Shown here piece after piece: positions 1 to 11,930 of a DNA stretch of 64,000 nt; positions within the stretch are counted from its first letter, which is position 1, and each line of letters starts with the position of its first letter. The DNA comes from Dromiciops gliroides. Lineage: Eukaryota > Chordata > Mammalia > Microbiotheria > Microbiotheriidae. Below the pieces are notes generated by a model. The model was not told where the DNA came from, made no database searches, and saw nothing but the letters and a program-made list of their open reading frames with translations. Location of the stretch: positions 196,107,026 through 196,171,025 of the forward strand of contig NC_057861.1 of assembly GCF_019393635.1 (NCBI RefSeq). The letters run 5' to 3'. Position numbers and translations under genes: made by a program.

Positions 1-77
1 CCTCAGACACTTGACACTTACTAGCTGTGTGACCCTGGATAAGTCACTTAACCCCAATTGCGTCACCAAAAAAAAAA
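1..77 (+). repeat. Mar1-type SINE, 3' part (cut by the window edge)
   Basis: Starts inside the element at 'cctcagacacttgacactta' and runs through the MIR-like core (tagctgtgtgaccctgg) to a poly-A tail. Confidence 0.85.
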
Positions 78-954
78 TGAAATGACAAGTACAAAGTCCT
101 TTAAGTTCTATGTCTCCCATTGTTTCTGCTAATCTCAGGAAATCCAGAAAAAAGTATTATGATCATTTTAAATCTAAAAGATTAAGGATAATAAATCAGA
201 AAACAATTATGACCTAAACACTAAACCTAAAACAGTTTTTACTAAACTATACCAATATTTACAATGGTTAAGAAGTCATGGGGATGAAATAGAAGGGGGG
301 AAATGGAAAGGGAAGGGAGAAAGGGTGTTTGTAGAAGAGAAATAATCTGAAACTAACTGTTCCTCCTTACATTTCTCTTCTGTTTACCCCTTCCCACTTT
401 TGCAAGTTTCATTTGCCCATTCTTTACCTTGGCAAATGGCCTTCCATAGGCATCCCTGTGCTGGTACAACAGAGATGCAAACTGATTTGAATTTCTGTGA
501 CAAGAAACCAGTAACCTTATCCACCAGCGGTACCCTTTGCTCCATACCTTTAGAGTCTAGCTGACCCAAAAGGCAGTGAAAATAAACAAGGTCATGTTAG
601 GAATAGTGCTAGGAAATGTTCACGATCACTTTGGGAAATGTTCATAATCATCATGCAGTATTTCCCCATTATTTATCATCCTTTTGTCTCCTCCATGTGA
701 AGGAAAAAGTCTCTTGGCCTAAAATGTTACTCTTTCTTTTTCATCTTTAACCATCTCCCATCAACCTTTCTCCTTACTATTATTCCCTTTCTTCTTTCTC
801 CTTCCCCACCCATTGATTGTAAATGTTATAAAGAGGTTAATTTGTTCACTAAAATTGTATTTGTATGATGTTATTATTAAAGGGAAAATACCAGTAGGAT
901 AAATAGAATATAAGATTACAATAGAGTTTATAAGATCATTTCAAGCCAGAATTG

Positions 955-1045
955 ATTCATTCTCTGTACTTATATGCCAGAGTCTAGCATAGTGCATGAC
1001 ACAAAGTAAGTGGTTAATAAATACTTGCTGATTGATTGATAGGCA
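955..1045 (+). repeat. L2 3' end fragment
   Basis: Text of the type 'agcatagtgcatgacacaaa' followed by 'taataaatacttgctgattg' and gattgatt, the usual L2 terminus. Confidence 0.55.
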
Positions 1046-1064
1046 CAGGAACAAATTAGATTTT

Positions 1065-1280
1065 ATAACAGTTTCAATTTTATAATGGGTTTTCCTTACA
1101 ACAATCCTATGAGGTAGGTAGAATTTTTGTTTACATTTTATGAATGAAGAACTTGAGGTTCAGGGAAGGGATATGACTTGCCCATGGTGCCCTAGCTAAT
1201 AATTGTCCAAGTCATAATTTGAATGTAGACCTTCTGACTCCACCTAGTCTAATAGTCTTTCTGCTATAACATGCTGCTTC
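1065..1280 (-). repeat. MIR, minus orientation
   Basis: Reads as reverse MIR: caatcctatgaggtaggtag, then gacttgcccatggt, then accttctgactcc. Confidence 0.6.
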
Positions 1281-1601
1281 TAAAGCATGTATTCTTAATC
1301 TGGAATTTGTAAGTTTCCCCCCAAAAGGGAGCATATGGGCCAGTTTCAAGAGGTCTAGAAACTTGGATGAGGGGGGAAAATTATGTTTATTTTCACAAGT
1401 CTCTAATTTAAATTTAGCATTTCCTTCCTTTATCAAAAACATTATTATGAGAAGAGGGATATAAGTTTTACCAGGCTGCCAAGGGGTCCACAACACAAAA
1501 AAGGTTGAGTCCCTGATCTAACATATTGTATTTTTCATTTTACCATGTTATATGTATAAATGCATTCATATATATTCCTTGCTTTTATTTTTGTTTAGTT
1601 T

Positions 1602-1743
1602 ATTTTTTTAGTGAGGCAATTGGTGTTAAGTGACTTTCCCAGGGTCACACAGCTAGCAAGTGTTGTGTCTGAGGCTGGATTTGAACTCAGGTCCTCCTGA
1701 CTCCAGGGCTGGTGCTCTATCCACTGTGCCACCTAGCTGCCCC
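1602..1743 (-). repeat. Mar1-type SINE, minus, with target-site duplication
   Basis: Complete reverse copy ending ccacctagctgcccc. The 10-bp direct repeat tgtttagttt flanks it at 1592-1601 and 1744-1753. Confidence 0.88.
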
Positions 1744-3732
1744 TGTTTAGTTTTTTTTATACTGAAATAAGAGAAGAGCTAGAAGATTCAGCCTACTGGA
1801 ATGGAAAGGGTCAGTTTCTATTTATCTGCAAATCCCTTCAAAAATGGTAGTTTTGCCCATGACAAGTGTGATTAATCTCAAAAATAGCAGAGAATGTGGA
1901 GTACATATACATATATATGCATATATAAAAATATATAATCTTATAGATTTTAGATTGTAAACTCTTAAGAGGACAGAAATCAATTCAGTTTCTCTAATTC
2001 TTTCACAGTGCTAAAGAAAGTAAAATTCCCATATGAGCTAATAAATACATTCTTCCATGGATAATATTGACAGTAATATAAAATATCACTTAATAAAATG
2101 TCCATAAAATTGATCTTTAAAAAAATGTATGAACAAAAGATGTGCTTCATATTATTCTAGAGGAAAAGAAATAGAAAATTACATAACTGACCATCTTTAC
2201 ACAAAAGTGACCTGACCCAAGAAGGTGGTGGATTTGCTACAATTAACATTGTTCCCTTCTCTTTGCTTTTGACAGAATTCAGCAAACATGATTTTCTACA
2301 ATATTACAGTATAAAGCTGCCAGGAATTTTTCAATTGAATTTTCCATGACTCCCTGACTCATGTAATTTGAAAATGCATTTTTCTCTTTCATATATATAA
2401 ATATGTATGGAAAAGAAAGCAAGATTTGCCTCTGGTTTCAAGATGAAAAATTAAGGTTAGTGTGTATTTGTAATAAAAAACAATTAGTACTGCAAAAAGA
2501 GATGAATTTGAATGCTAAAAACAAAATAGAAAAGAGGGATAAATGTAAGTAAGCTACAGCACCACTTGCAATCTGTAAAACGCAGCTATTCCAGGAAAAA
2601 GGTAAGATATGTTACCTAAATTATCTGGACAGTATCCCAAGTCTTCCAAGTCCACTCTGCTTTGGTAATAGAAACCTAGACAGCAGTGGGGGAAAAGGAC
2701 AGTTCTAAGATGTCTCATGGTTATCTGGTTATGGGAAAGTCCCACATCATTCTATCCATTAACCCAATCATTATGTTCATTAGTGAACAGTGTAACAGTT
2801 TTCTTTCACACATGAAATAGCATCTCGAGATTATTTTTAATGCTGCAGGTTCTATACACCTCAGTGAAAGTAAAAAACTCTGAAGAAGAGCAGCTGCCTT
2901 GGAACAGAGGAGGCCTAGTTGAAGAGGAAAGCATCATTGTCTTTGAAGTTAGGCTATAAACATGCTTCTCAGGCAACCAGACGTTAAAGACAAATACTAT
3001 ATTTCTCTTTCAGACTTGCTGGAAGAAAAATAATGTATTTTGGATTTGGGGTGTAATGCCTGAAAAGCAAGAGCTTCAACATTTATCAGATTAATTCTAG
3101 TTTAGAAAATATCTGTTAGGGAAAGACTAAAGAAGCATTCTTGGGAGGGGAGGAAATGCTCCTTTATAACTTCAATCTACAACCCTCCTCTTGTTCTCTA
3201 TTATTCATTAATATCTGGAAAATTTCATTTGAACTACAAATCTAGGGTCTAAGAGTAAGGATTACAATTATCTTTTTTTAAAAGGATTTATTATAAGTAT
3301 ATATACCATAAAACATTGACAAGAGAAACTGTCAAGACAAAGTAGATGAAGGTATGGATATTCTTTCCAGCTATATAACTTGATATTATTTGAATTTGTG
3401 TTTGAACATAAAGAAGCTAGTCAAGGGCTCAGAGCTTTATAAGTGTCATTTATGACTTTTTTGTATTAAAATATTACTTTGAGGATACAGCTTTTCCCAC
3501 AGCAAAAGTAGCTGGGTAGGAATATGTAAGTGGAAAGGGAAGAGAGAACTAAAACTAATGCTCAATATACTCTTAACAAACAACACATTTGAGAATAACA
3601 GTAACCATGCAGGAGGCTGAGTGCTCCACTACACCTTGACAGAAGGAGAGAGAATGATTAAGGGTTCCACCTGACCAACACAGTCTGTATACCTACCCAG
3701 GTGCTACTCTACATAGCTGTCAAAGTTTATTC

Positions 3733-3890
3733 ACAAATATATATACATATATATATATGTGTGTGTGTGTATATGTATATATGTGTGTATATGTATACAT
3801 ATATGTATATATACACACATAGGCATATGTATACATATATTATATACATGCATATACATATATGTGTACATATACATATACATATGCAAG
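3733..3890. repeat. Compound TA/TG/CA microsatellite
   Basis: About 150 bp of mixed tatatg, gtgtgt and acatat. The tyrosine- and isoleucine-rich ORFs across it are artefacts of the repeat. Confidence 0.9.
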
Positions 3891-4570
3891 ATGAAGCTGC
3901 TTTGATATTTTGAAAGAAGATTTTTAAGCCCTGGAAAGTATACTCAGTATTACTTTCAGATAGCATAGTTTTTATGATGTGTCTAATGAAATACACAAAA
4001 TTAATGTGCAAAAGGCTCATTGCATCCTTGGAACACACACATGCATACACTTCTACTCTGGGTTCACAAATGTATCCAAACTCACATTTTATCAATCTTG
4101 CTAATAATTTATATATACTGCAGAGACATAATTCATGGTATTTCATAAAGAAACACTGCTTACTATCATAATTAAGGAAGAAACCAGTTCAATACATTCA
4201 TTGAAAATATGTCATTGAAAAGAAGCTAATTGATTGTTGAAGCATATAACAAGGCAAAAAAATGGCAGAAGATTTAAGATTAATGCATATTTATATGCTA
4301 ATATTTTATTGGACAGTTATGCTTTGACTGACTTAGATAATGCACAAAAAGTGCTTCAAAGGAAAACAAGACTCATCTGGTCTTAAATATCCTGCGCCCC
4401 AAATATAATGGATTCTCGCAGTTTGGGAGTAATTTTATATCTTTTCACATTATTTTCTAGTGTAAATATCAATAAATATTTAAATTGCCATGAAAATTAT
4501 ATTTCAAACAGTAATATCCTTGCTTTCATATTCAATTAAAATTTACTAAAGGGAGAATTGGAATTGGAGA

Positions 4571-4895
4571 GGGACAGCTAGGTGGCACGGTGGATAGAGC
4601 ATTAGCCCTGAAGTAAGGAGGACCTGAGTTCAGGAGGATCTGACCTCAGACACTTGGCACTTAAAAGCTATGTGACCCTGGGCAAGCCACTTAACCTTAA
4701 TTGCCTCCAACATTCAGAGTCATCCTCCAGTCGTCCTGATGTATATATTGCCACTGGACCTAGATGGCTCTGGAAGAGAGTGAGGCTGGTGATTTGCATA
4801 ACCCTTCCTCACTTAAATCCAATTCACTGCAAGTCATGACATCACCCCCCAATGTCATGGTCGTCTTCAAGAATAAAGGACAAACAACAACAACT
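4571..4895 (+). repeat. Long SINE: Mar1 head and core with a LINE-type 3' tail
   Basis: Begins gggacagctaggtggcac and passes through the core. Instead of poly-A it continues about 190 bp: gccactggacctagatggct, tccaattcactgcaagtcat, then gaataaaggacaaacaacaa. Similar tail sequence ends the LINE fragment at 7572-8203. Confidence 0.75.
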
Positions 4896-5597
4896 AATGG
4901 GATAACATTTGGAGGGATCATCATAAATGAAATGCTAATACATTTCTGTTTGGACTTGGACAGGACAGCACAAAGATACATTCACTCCAAAGATTAATCT
5001 TTGTCTGAACTAATGCAATCTGAGCCAGAGTTTGAGAGAGTCTTAAAAAGCAATATCTCCTCTAGGAATAAACATTATTGCACAGGACTATGCTTCACAC
5101 AGTTTTTGTAACATAGCTATATCTCTACACAAATCTCATCAGAAATAAGAAGGGTCACAGCATTGTCAAAAATTTATATACATCAGCAAAATATTGGGAG
5201 AAAGCCCTGAATCCCAGATTTAGCCATCCAGATTCATGTTTGCTTCCTATTAACAACAAGGTAAACACATTTGTGATCTTACATTGAGATTTGGCCAATT
5301 TTGCTTTATTGACTTTGCTGACCAAAATCACAATGATGAGACACTAATCATTTAAAGTGCCTACTGCTGCCAAGTCCTTTAGATACTGAGAAGCCAAAGC
5401 TTAACATTTTATTTGGCATGCTGAAATCACATTAATTTTCTGCATCACTGTATAATGAAGGCACGAAATCTCACACCATGGATAATGCAGATACTCCAGC
5501 AATCATTTAAAGTACATTGTATATTGTGTAAATCTGACCATTGGAGATAAAGTTGAAATTCCTTAGTCTCACTCAAGTGAAGGTGCCAAATTTGTTT

Positions 5598-5738
5598 GTT
5601 TTTTCAGGGCAATGAGGGTTAAGTGACTTGCCTAGCATCACATAGCTAGCAAATGTCAAGTGTCTGAGGCCAGATTTGAACTCAGGTCCTCCTGAATCCA
5701 AGCCCGGTGCTTTACCCACTGCACCACCTAGCTGCCCC
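5598..5738 (-). repeat. Mar1-type SINE, minus
   Basis: Poly-T start, gcaatgagggttaagtgact, and end ccacctagctgccccc. The flanks are similar but not identical, so the copy is of moderate age. Confidence 0.85.
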
Positions 5739-5819
5739 CAAGTTTGCTTTTAAAAGTCAAAATAATCATCAATTCAAATCAAAGCTTGATGGCATGTCCA
5801 AGATCAAGAAAGGTTCATA

Positions 5820-6000
5820 GAATTTAGGGCTCAGGCATTCTCTTGTCCACCACCATTTTCATTTCACATATGAAGAAATTGAGGTCCTTATAGATGAAAT
5901 GGCTTGCCTAGGATCACAAAGGTAGTAAATGACTATAATGTGATCTCAGGATTTCCCTCTCTCTAGATAAAATGTTCTTTCCATTACTATAAAAATGTGT
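5820..6000 (-). repeat. MIR-like element, minus
   Basis: Shows acatatgaagaaattgaggt, then ggcttgcctaggatcacaaa, in the order of a reversed MIR. Confidence 0.5.
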
Positions 6001-6476
6001 TGATGTGTAATCTCTAAAAGGTAAGTACTTCTCTTGAAGTCAAAGAAATTAAATATTATTTCTGTGACAGTTTTGTTCTCAAATCTATATCACAAACATC
6101 TCATGACTGTGGAATTGGTAAGTTAGTGGATAGAAAATGGAAACAATCCATGGAAATGCTATTTAACTTTCCTTATAGAGAAATCCAGCAAAAACTATTT
6201 CTTTTCTCATTTCTATGCAATGTCTTGTTAAAAGGAAAAGAAGTTGCTTGCCTTAAATTGATTCTTCCAAAAGGTTTCCAAAATGGACTAAGAAACCTTA
6301 TGAATGAAAGGTAATAGAATTGACAAATTAGTACACACAGAATTTCAGGAACTAAGCCAATTTTTAGATCACAATTCAGTTGCAGATTTCTGTAGAAGGT
6401 GATTGCACTTTGTTTTCTGTAATTCCGGTCCACTTGCATGAAACCCAACAATACCTGAATACATTATTTGTTTGAC

Positions 6477-6794
6477 TCACACATGGGTACAGTTGGTTGA
6501 TGGCGGGGTATCTATCCGACTTTTATTTTCTTTAGCATCATTCTGAGGTGATTCTCTACCAATCTGACACTTAAAAACTTGCTTGTAAGCCTTCCTGAAA
6601 TTCTCAGAGAGGAAAGCATATATTATAGGATTAACAGAAGAATTGCTGTAAGCCAGGCAGTGTGCTGTGACTCTGAATAAGAAGGAGGCTGTAGTCAAGG
6701 GAAAGACTCCAAATTCGACCCAGAGGTGAATCACATGATGTGGCAACCAGGATATGCCAAATACGACTACTACCACCAGGACTGTCTGTGCTGT
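6477..6794 (-). CDS. GALR1: Galanin receptor type 1, exon 3 (TM6, TM7, C-terminal tail), intact
   Basis: The last coding exon: 105 codons plus TGA (6479-6477). The acceptor cttgctctag lies at 6795-6804. The reading starts TAQTVLVVVVVFGISWLPHH, which is TM6 with the W-L-P-H motif; the ORF is open throughout. TM7 contains AHCLAYSNSSVNPIIYAFL with the NPxxY signature, then helix 8 (SENFRKAYKQVFKC) with a Cys suited to palmitoylation. The tail ends SRIDTPPSTNCTHV, which I recall as the same in human GALR1. Length equals the human exon as I remember it. There is no frameshift, in contrast to exons 1 and 2, so the locus has been under recent coding constraint. The 3' UTR should run to lower coordinates; minus-strand AATAAA words lie near 5408 and 5302, but I cannot choose between them. 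Confidence 0.96.
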   Translation of the reverse strand, partial: TAQTVLVVVVVFGISWLPHHVIHLWVEFGVFPLTTASFLFRVTAHCLAYSNSSVNPIIYAFLSENFRKAYKQVFKCQIGRESPQNDAKENKSRIDTPPSTNCTHV

Positions 6795-7261
6795 CTAGAG
6801 CAAGAAAGGAAAAAAAAAAATATGTCAATGCATCAATGGGAAAATAATTTATTCATTTAAGCTATTAACTTTTAGGTTTTCAAGATGCCAATAGAATAGA
6901 GAAAACATGAAATATTGTGTTCACTTGATTGTCATCTTTTCTACTAGTTTTATTTCATAGTTATCTTGAGATGTTTTTACTATGCTTCCGAATGATCATT
7001 TATATGGGATATTAAGAAGTAGTGTACCTAGATTGTGACAACTCAGAATCATAGAATAGTGGAGTTGAGTGAGATCTCCTATATGATAACCTGTATGAAA
7101 ACCAGAATACTCACCTCAATATTCCCTACAAGGTGGTCATCTAGACTTCACTTGAATATCTCCAGTAATGAGAAGCCCACTACCTCCAAAGATAGAACAT
7201 TCTACTTTGGGATAATTTGAAATGTCAAGTTTTATTTTTCCCCCCTTGACTCATTATTTTT

Positions 7262-7332
7262 CCTATTTGAATCTCCAGCTCTCAGTATTATGACTGGGAT
7301 AGAGTAGGCACTTAATAAATATTTGTTCATTA
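7262..7332 (+). repeat. L2 3' end fragment within the L3/CR1 copy
   Basis: gactgggatagagtaggcac followed by ttaataaatatttgttcatt. Confidence 0.5.
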
Positions 7333-7783
7333 GCAAGCTTAAATTTCTCTCTCTACAATTTCTCTCTATTGCTCCTAGTTCCTTCCCCTTAGAACAATGT
7401 GAGAACAAAATACAGATACAGAATCCTCTTATAGGCCTCTAGATACCCAAAGACAGACACCATATTCCTAGTAAGTATTCCTTTCTGCACACTAATTATT
7501 CATTGGTACTTTCCCAATTCTAATATAATCTGATCTCATATTCCTTCATTGTCATAGTTACTCTCCTCTGGATGAGCAAAGCAGAACTGCAGTAATTCAA
7601 AAGAAAGGTGAGATGCACAAATTTAGAGACATCTCCACTCCAAAGGTTCATATAGATCACTTTTGTTCAACCTGTGGTAAACCCTTCCAGTCTCATATTG
7701 GTTTGATCAGCCACAATCAGACGCACTGTACTTTGACCCCAACATAGTGATGTGATTTTGGTTCTCTTTAAGAATGAAGGGTG

Positions 7784-7950
7784 GGGGGCAGCTAGGGGGC
7801 ACAGTGGATAAAGCACCAGCCCTGGATTCAGGAGTACCTGAGTTCAAATCCAGCCTCAGACACTTGACACTTACGAGCTGTGTGACCCTGGGCAAGTCAC
7901 TTAACCCCCATTGCCCGCAAAAAAAAACAAAAAAAACAAACAAAAAAAAA
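7784..7950 (+). repeat. Mar1-type SINE with 13-bp target-site duplication
   Basis: Head ggggcagctagggggcacag, B-box-like gagttcaaatcc, core and an interrupted A-rich tail. agaatgaagggtg flanks it at 7771-7783 and 7951-7963. Confidence 0.92.
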
Positions 7951-7963
7951 AGAATGAAGGGTG

Positions 7964-8115
7964 AGGGCGGCTAGGTGGTGCAGTGGATAGAGCACTGGCC
8001 CTAGAGTCAGGAGGACCTGAGTTCAAATCCAGCCTCAGACACTTAACACTTACTAGCTGTGTGACCCTAGGCAAGTCACTTAATCCCAATCCACACACAC
8101 ACACACACACACAAA

Positions 8116-8148
<33 letters not shown>

Positions 8149-8171
8149 GTATGTATGTGTATATGTATATA
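7964..8171 (+). repeat. Mar1-type SINE with a CA/TA microsatellite grown from its tail
   Basis: Starts right after the duplicated site of the preceding SINE. Its tail has become (CA)n then (TA)n at 8095-8170. A third agaatgaaggg copy follows at 8172. Confidence 0.92.
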
Positions 8172-8236
8172 AGAATGAAGGGCAACAACCAACAATCAAC
8201 CTCATCAATGCCCTTTTGTAAAATATGGTATTCAAG

Positions 8237-8393
8237 GGGCAGCTAGGTGGAGCAGTGGATAAAGCACTGGCCCTGATTCAGGAGTACCTGAGTTCAAATC
8301 CTGCCTCAGACATTTGACAATAGCTGTGTGACCCTGGGCGAGTCACTTAACCCCCCATTGCCCTGCAAAAAGAAAAAAAAATAAATTTAAAAA
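8237..8393 (+). repeat. Mar1-type SINE with 16-bp target-site duplication
   Basis: aaatatggtattcaag at 8221-8236 is repeated at 8394-8409. It lacks a few core bases (gacaatagctgtgtg). Confidence 0.92.
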
Positions 8394-8882
8394 AAATATG
8401 GTATTCAAGACTGAAGACAATTCTTCAGATATGGTCTTATTAGGCCATTATACAATGAAACTATCACATCCGTGGTTTAGGATTTTGTGACTTAATGCAA
8501 CCTAAGATAACATTGCCTTTTGGGTATAATAGCATACAGATCACTTATATTGAACTTGCAATCCACTTAGATCCCAGATTTTTTCTAGATAAACTACTCT
8601 CTAGCTATGCATTCATACTGTATTCATGAAGTCTATTTTTTTCAACCAAGTATCTTTATAAGGGTGGTGAAAATTTTACATTGAATTTTGCCTAATTGCA
8701 TAAGGATCTTTATTACCTTGCTTGTTTCTCATATTTTGATCATTTTTATATGGATATCTAATGACATGGGTCCTATTCCTCAACCTTTTCTCTTGGATTT
8801 TGTCTCCTATGAATTTTTAGGCATCCCTGCCACTAGCTTCTTATGCTGTCCCTTTCCAAACGTATCTTGCATATTCTCACCT

Positions 8883-8995
8883 CAATTAACAAACATTTAC
8901 TAAGAACTTATGACCTGAAAGATACTGGGGGTGCAAGGATTTTTTAAATGATCCAGTTCCTGTCCTCTAAGTCCTTACATTTTCATGGAATCAGA
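8883..8995 (+). repeat. Interspersed repeat, 'acatttactaagaacttatg' family
   Basis: Same family as the fragments at 37690, 54078 and 60440. It has the ordered words catttactaagaacttatg, gatactgggggtgcaaggat, cagttcctgtcctctaag. I do not know the family name. Confidence 0.4.
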
Positions 8996-9169
8996 CAGAT
9001 CCCACCACCCTCAGGGCCTCCTTTCCATTTTGATTTACCTCATTGGCCCCTACTTTAGTATAGCCCACTCAAAGTCTATGGAAACTGCTTTTCTGCTCAC
9101 ATAGTTTGGATTAGATGGGAGTCACCAACAATACCTTATGATTATGCTGATGATGATGATGATTATGAT

Positions 9170-9415
9170 GGTGATAGCTAGCATTTTATATAGTTCTTTA
9201 GGTTTGAAATGTGCCTTAAAAATATTATCACACTTTGACATTACAACTATCCTGGAAAGAAGGTGTTATTATTTCCATTTGACAAACAAAGAAACTGGAA
9301 CATACAGAAGTGACCAGCTCAGGCTCATACAGCATAAGTATCTGAGTCAGGATTTGAATTCAGGTCTTCTGAGTCCTGGTCCAGTATTCTCTTCACTATA
9401 CTACCGAGCTTCCTG
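9170..9415 (-). repeat. MIR, minus, near full length
   Basis: Reversed MIR from ctagcattttatatagttct through gaatttaggtcttctgag-like text (gaattcaggtcttctgagtc) to actataactaccgagcttcc-like DNA. Confidence 0.6.
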
Positions 9416-9720
9416 TAATGTCATTTACTCCTAAAGTTCCTCAAGCCTTACCATCTGCCCTGCTTCTACACCCTGTGGATCCCTGGCATTGTCTTCTGAC
9501 CTACTGATGTAATCTAAAGTTCTGTCATCCTTGCCATCAGTCCCTGCTACTTTACCTTTAGGATTTCTAGACCTGTCTATCTTTCCTGCACCTAAATGTT
9601 GCTTCATTTGTCTTCTCCCCCAATTAAAGTGTGAGCTCCTTGAGCACAGGAACTATCTCACTTTTTCTATTTGTGTCCCCAGTGACTATCATGTTAATTG
9701 GTAAGTGGTAAGCACTTACT
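9416..9720 (+). repeat. L2-like 3' region, related to 12520-12832
   Basis: Contains accatctgccctgcttctac, a divergent middle, then gtgagctccttgagcacagg and gtccccagtgactatcatg. The second half is L2-like; the first half is shared with the copy at 12.5 kb. Confidence 0.5.
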
Positions 9721-9744
9721 ATAGGTAGCTACTGATATTATAAA

Positions 9745-9965
9745 ATACTGGACTTAAGAGTCAGGAAGACAAGTTCAAACCCAACTCAGAACCTCACTAG
9801 TTGTGTGACTCTGGGCAAGTCATTTATCCTCTCTGAGTCTCCGTTTCTAAATACATAAAATGGAGATAATAATAGCACCTAGTTGTGAGGATCAAGTGAA
9901 ATAACATATATAAAGTTCTTTGCAAACTTTAAAGTGCTATAAAAAGCTATTTCTTATTATTTTAT
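9745..9965 (+). repeat. MIR, plus, near full length
   Basis: From ggacttaagagtcaggaaga, through the core ctagttgtgtgactctgggc, to the MIR 3' end aaagttctttgcaaacttta. Confidence 0.75.
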
Positions 9966-10149
9966 TCATTCATCCCTAAGAATGTTAAGTCAAGTGGTGA
10001 TGGGGACAAAGCAGGGATCCAGGATAAATGTTCCCTCCCTTCTTTCCCAAGACTCTAATGGAATTTTCAATTTTTCCTATTTCTTTCAAAATTTCTAGCA
10101 ATTTGTGCAAGTGTTTTATTTCTGCTACTAAATGATAAGTTTCTTTGCA

Positions 10150-10235
10150 GGTATCATATCTTATTTTTGCATTCTCAAGAGCACCTAACACAGTACCTTG
10201 CATAGAGAAGTACGATAAATCTTGTCTAATTGAAC
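10150..10235 (+). repeat. L2 3' end-like fragment
   Basis: agagcacctaacacagtacc, then ttgcatagagaagta and gataaat, as in degenerate L2 ends. Confidence 0.45.
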
Positions 10236-11344
10236 TGAGCAAAAATGAAACAACCTAACTTAAAAACTAAGAAGATAAATTACTACCCTAGTACACATGG
10301 AGATTTTATCATGAAAGCTTGCTGTTTCAGTGATGAGTCATTGGAGCACTTTCTTAAATCTCTATCCTGATTATTAAACTATAATCATAAGGGATGTTCA
10401 AGAAATGTATAACCAGAAAAAAAAAAAACGATGGACCAATAGCATAATGAAAGTAAGGGAAAGCCAATTGACAGCACATTCTCTCCATAGCTATCCTAAC
10501 AATTTCAAGAGAATGTGAAGAAAGTCTGAACATTGGGTGGACCTCCTGTTGTTACTTCATAGGTGGCCATGGATACGTTTCACATATACTGGGAAGAGAT
10601 GAATTATGTTCAATCTCAATCATTGGAGAGAATATCAATAAAGAGGAGATCACAGGTGCACAGGAGTATTGAAATGTCATGAGAGATCTAGTTCTCTTGG
10701 ATATTTTCTTGACATTTTAATAAAACAAAGACCGAAAGTCACTGATACGAGTTTTCCTATTTTTTTGCCATTGTTATTAGAGTGACTTTTCAAATCGAAT
10801 TCCCATGTTGTATTTAAGGAAGTAGAACTAGAAACCAGAATCAGGAGACCTAGGATGGGGATAAGAAGGAAGTGTAGATTAATATTTGGAACCAAGGGTT
10901 TTATCTTTGGCCAAAGTTATAGAACAGAAGGTGAGAGATAGATACAGTGAGAAAAGCAAAAGCAAATGTGACTCACTAAAGACAAAAAGACCTTAAACTG
11001 ATGGTGCGCCTAGTCCCTTATATTCCTCCAGTTATGAAAGGAACCAATGTCTGTCTTGTCTTGCCTTGTTCACATCATGCTAAGTTGCATTATTAGTGTG
11101 TATTATTCAAGTATCAACACAAAAAATGGTTTCTGACTATTAGCCAAAATCCTATTTACTTATAAAATGTGAGTAAAATAGTAAGACATTTTAACTTAGT
11201 GATTTATACATCCTCAGTACTGCAATGAGCAATTACTTCAGTGCCTCCCTGCCTTCCATGAGCTAGCAAGGTTGATCCTAGATTAAGAAAGGGCTCAGCA
11301 TGAAGTGGTGACAAGGCACCAACATATTTTATATGTCCTACATA

Positions 11345-11530
11345 ATAGCTAATATTTGTATAATGCTTACCATGTGCCAGGCATTACAATTACAAGTATT
11401 ATCTCATTTGATCTTCACAATGACCCTACCCAGAATCACATACCTAATAAGTTTTTGAGACTTGATTTGAACACAGGTCTTCCTTGCTTTAGGCACAGCA
11501 GTCTATCCACTGTACCACCTAGATGCCATG
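11345..11530 (-). repeat. MIR/CORE-SINE, minus
   Basis: taatgcttaccatgtgccag, tctcatttgatcttcacaat, then tatccactgtaccacctaga. Confidence 0.65.
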
Positions 11531-11789
11531 GCAGCTGGTAGTTGGCATTCCTACCTTTGACTTTATTCATAATTAATAGAAAAATCTAGGCCTAAAGGTA
11601 CAAAGGTTGCTGATTTATAGCAAGTTATTACAACTGGAACATTCTGACCAACTATCATCTAAGGCACAGCCAACCAACCCAAGGATGGAATTCTTTGAAG
11701 TTTTGCAATGTGGCCACCCACAAAAGCTAGCAAATATAGGTAGTAGTTTCATGTAACCATATATTTAAAAACTATAGACTGCAGTACCT

Positions 11790-11930
11790 TCATCATTTAG
11801 CTAAGGAAACTGAGGCCCAAAGAGATGAAGTAATTTCATCAATGTCAGACAAGTAATAAGCAGCAGAGATATTATGTAAATTCAGGTTCTCTTAATCCAG
11901 ATTGAGAATTTTTTACACTTTACCACTCTT
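11790..11930 (-). repeat. MIR-like fragment, minus
   Basis: taaggaaactgaggcccaaa followed by acaagtaataagcagcagag and tcaggttctcttaatcc. Confidence 0.5.

Larger units (their letters stand above)
1..6476. other. GALR1 3' flank, no second gene seen
   Basis: AT-rich DNA. Besides the repeats listed separately, 79-950, 1744-3700 and 3900-4570 hold nothing I can identify. The far end of this flank may include the GALR1 3' UTR. Confidence 0.6.
7572..8203 (+). repeat. Non-LTR LINE 3' end with a C-terminal zinc finger, interrupted by two SINEs
   Basis: A reading frame ending at TAG (7745-7747) encodes CSTCGKPFQSHIGLISH followed by H and C. This is the C-x2-C...H-type finger that closes ORF2 in some vertebrate non-LTR retrotransposons. 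The tail gatgtgattttggttctctt then agaatgaaggg is interrupted and resumes at 8172 (agaatgaagggcaacaacca). It is a dead fragment. Confidence 0.55.
7060..8660 (-). repeat. L3/CR1-lineage LINE fragment split by younger insertions
   Basis: Pieces of the reversed CR1/L3 3' region occur in order: aagcccactacctccaaaga, attgctcctagttcc, tactctcctctggatgagc (to about 7575), then atcaatgcccttttgtaaaa (8205), cagatatggtcttattaggc, and gaacttgcaatccactt (8550). The gap is filled by the LINE end and SINEs listed next. Family assignment is by recognition. Confidence 0.6.

Noticed and set aside
3727..4146. 139-codon minus-strand ORF rich in Tyr, Ile and Cys
   Set aside because: Mostly the TA/TG microsatellite at 3733-3890.
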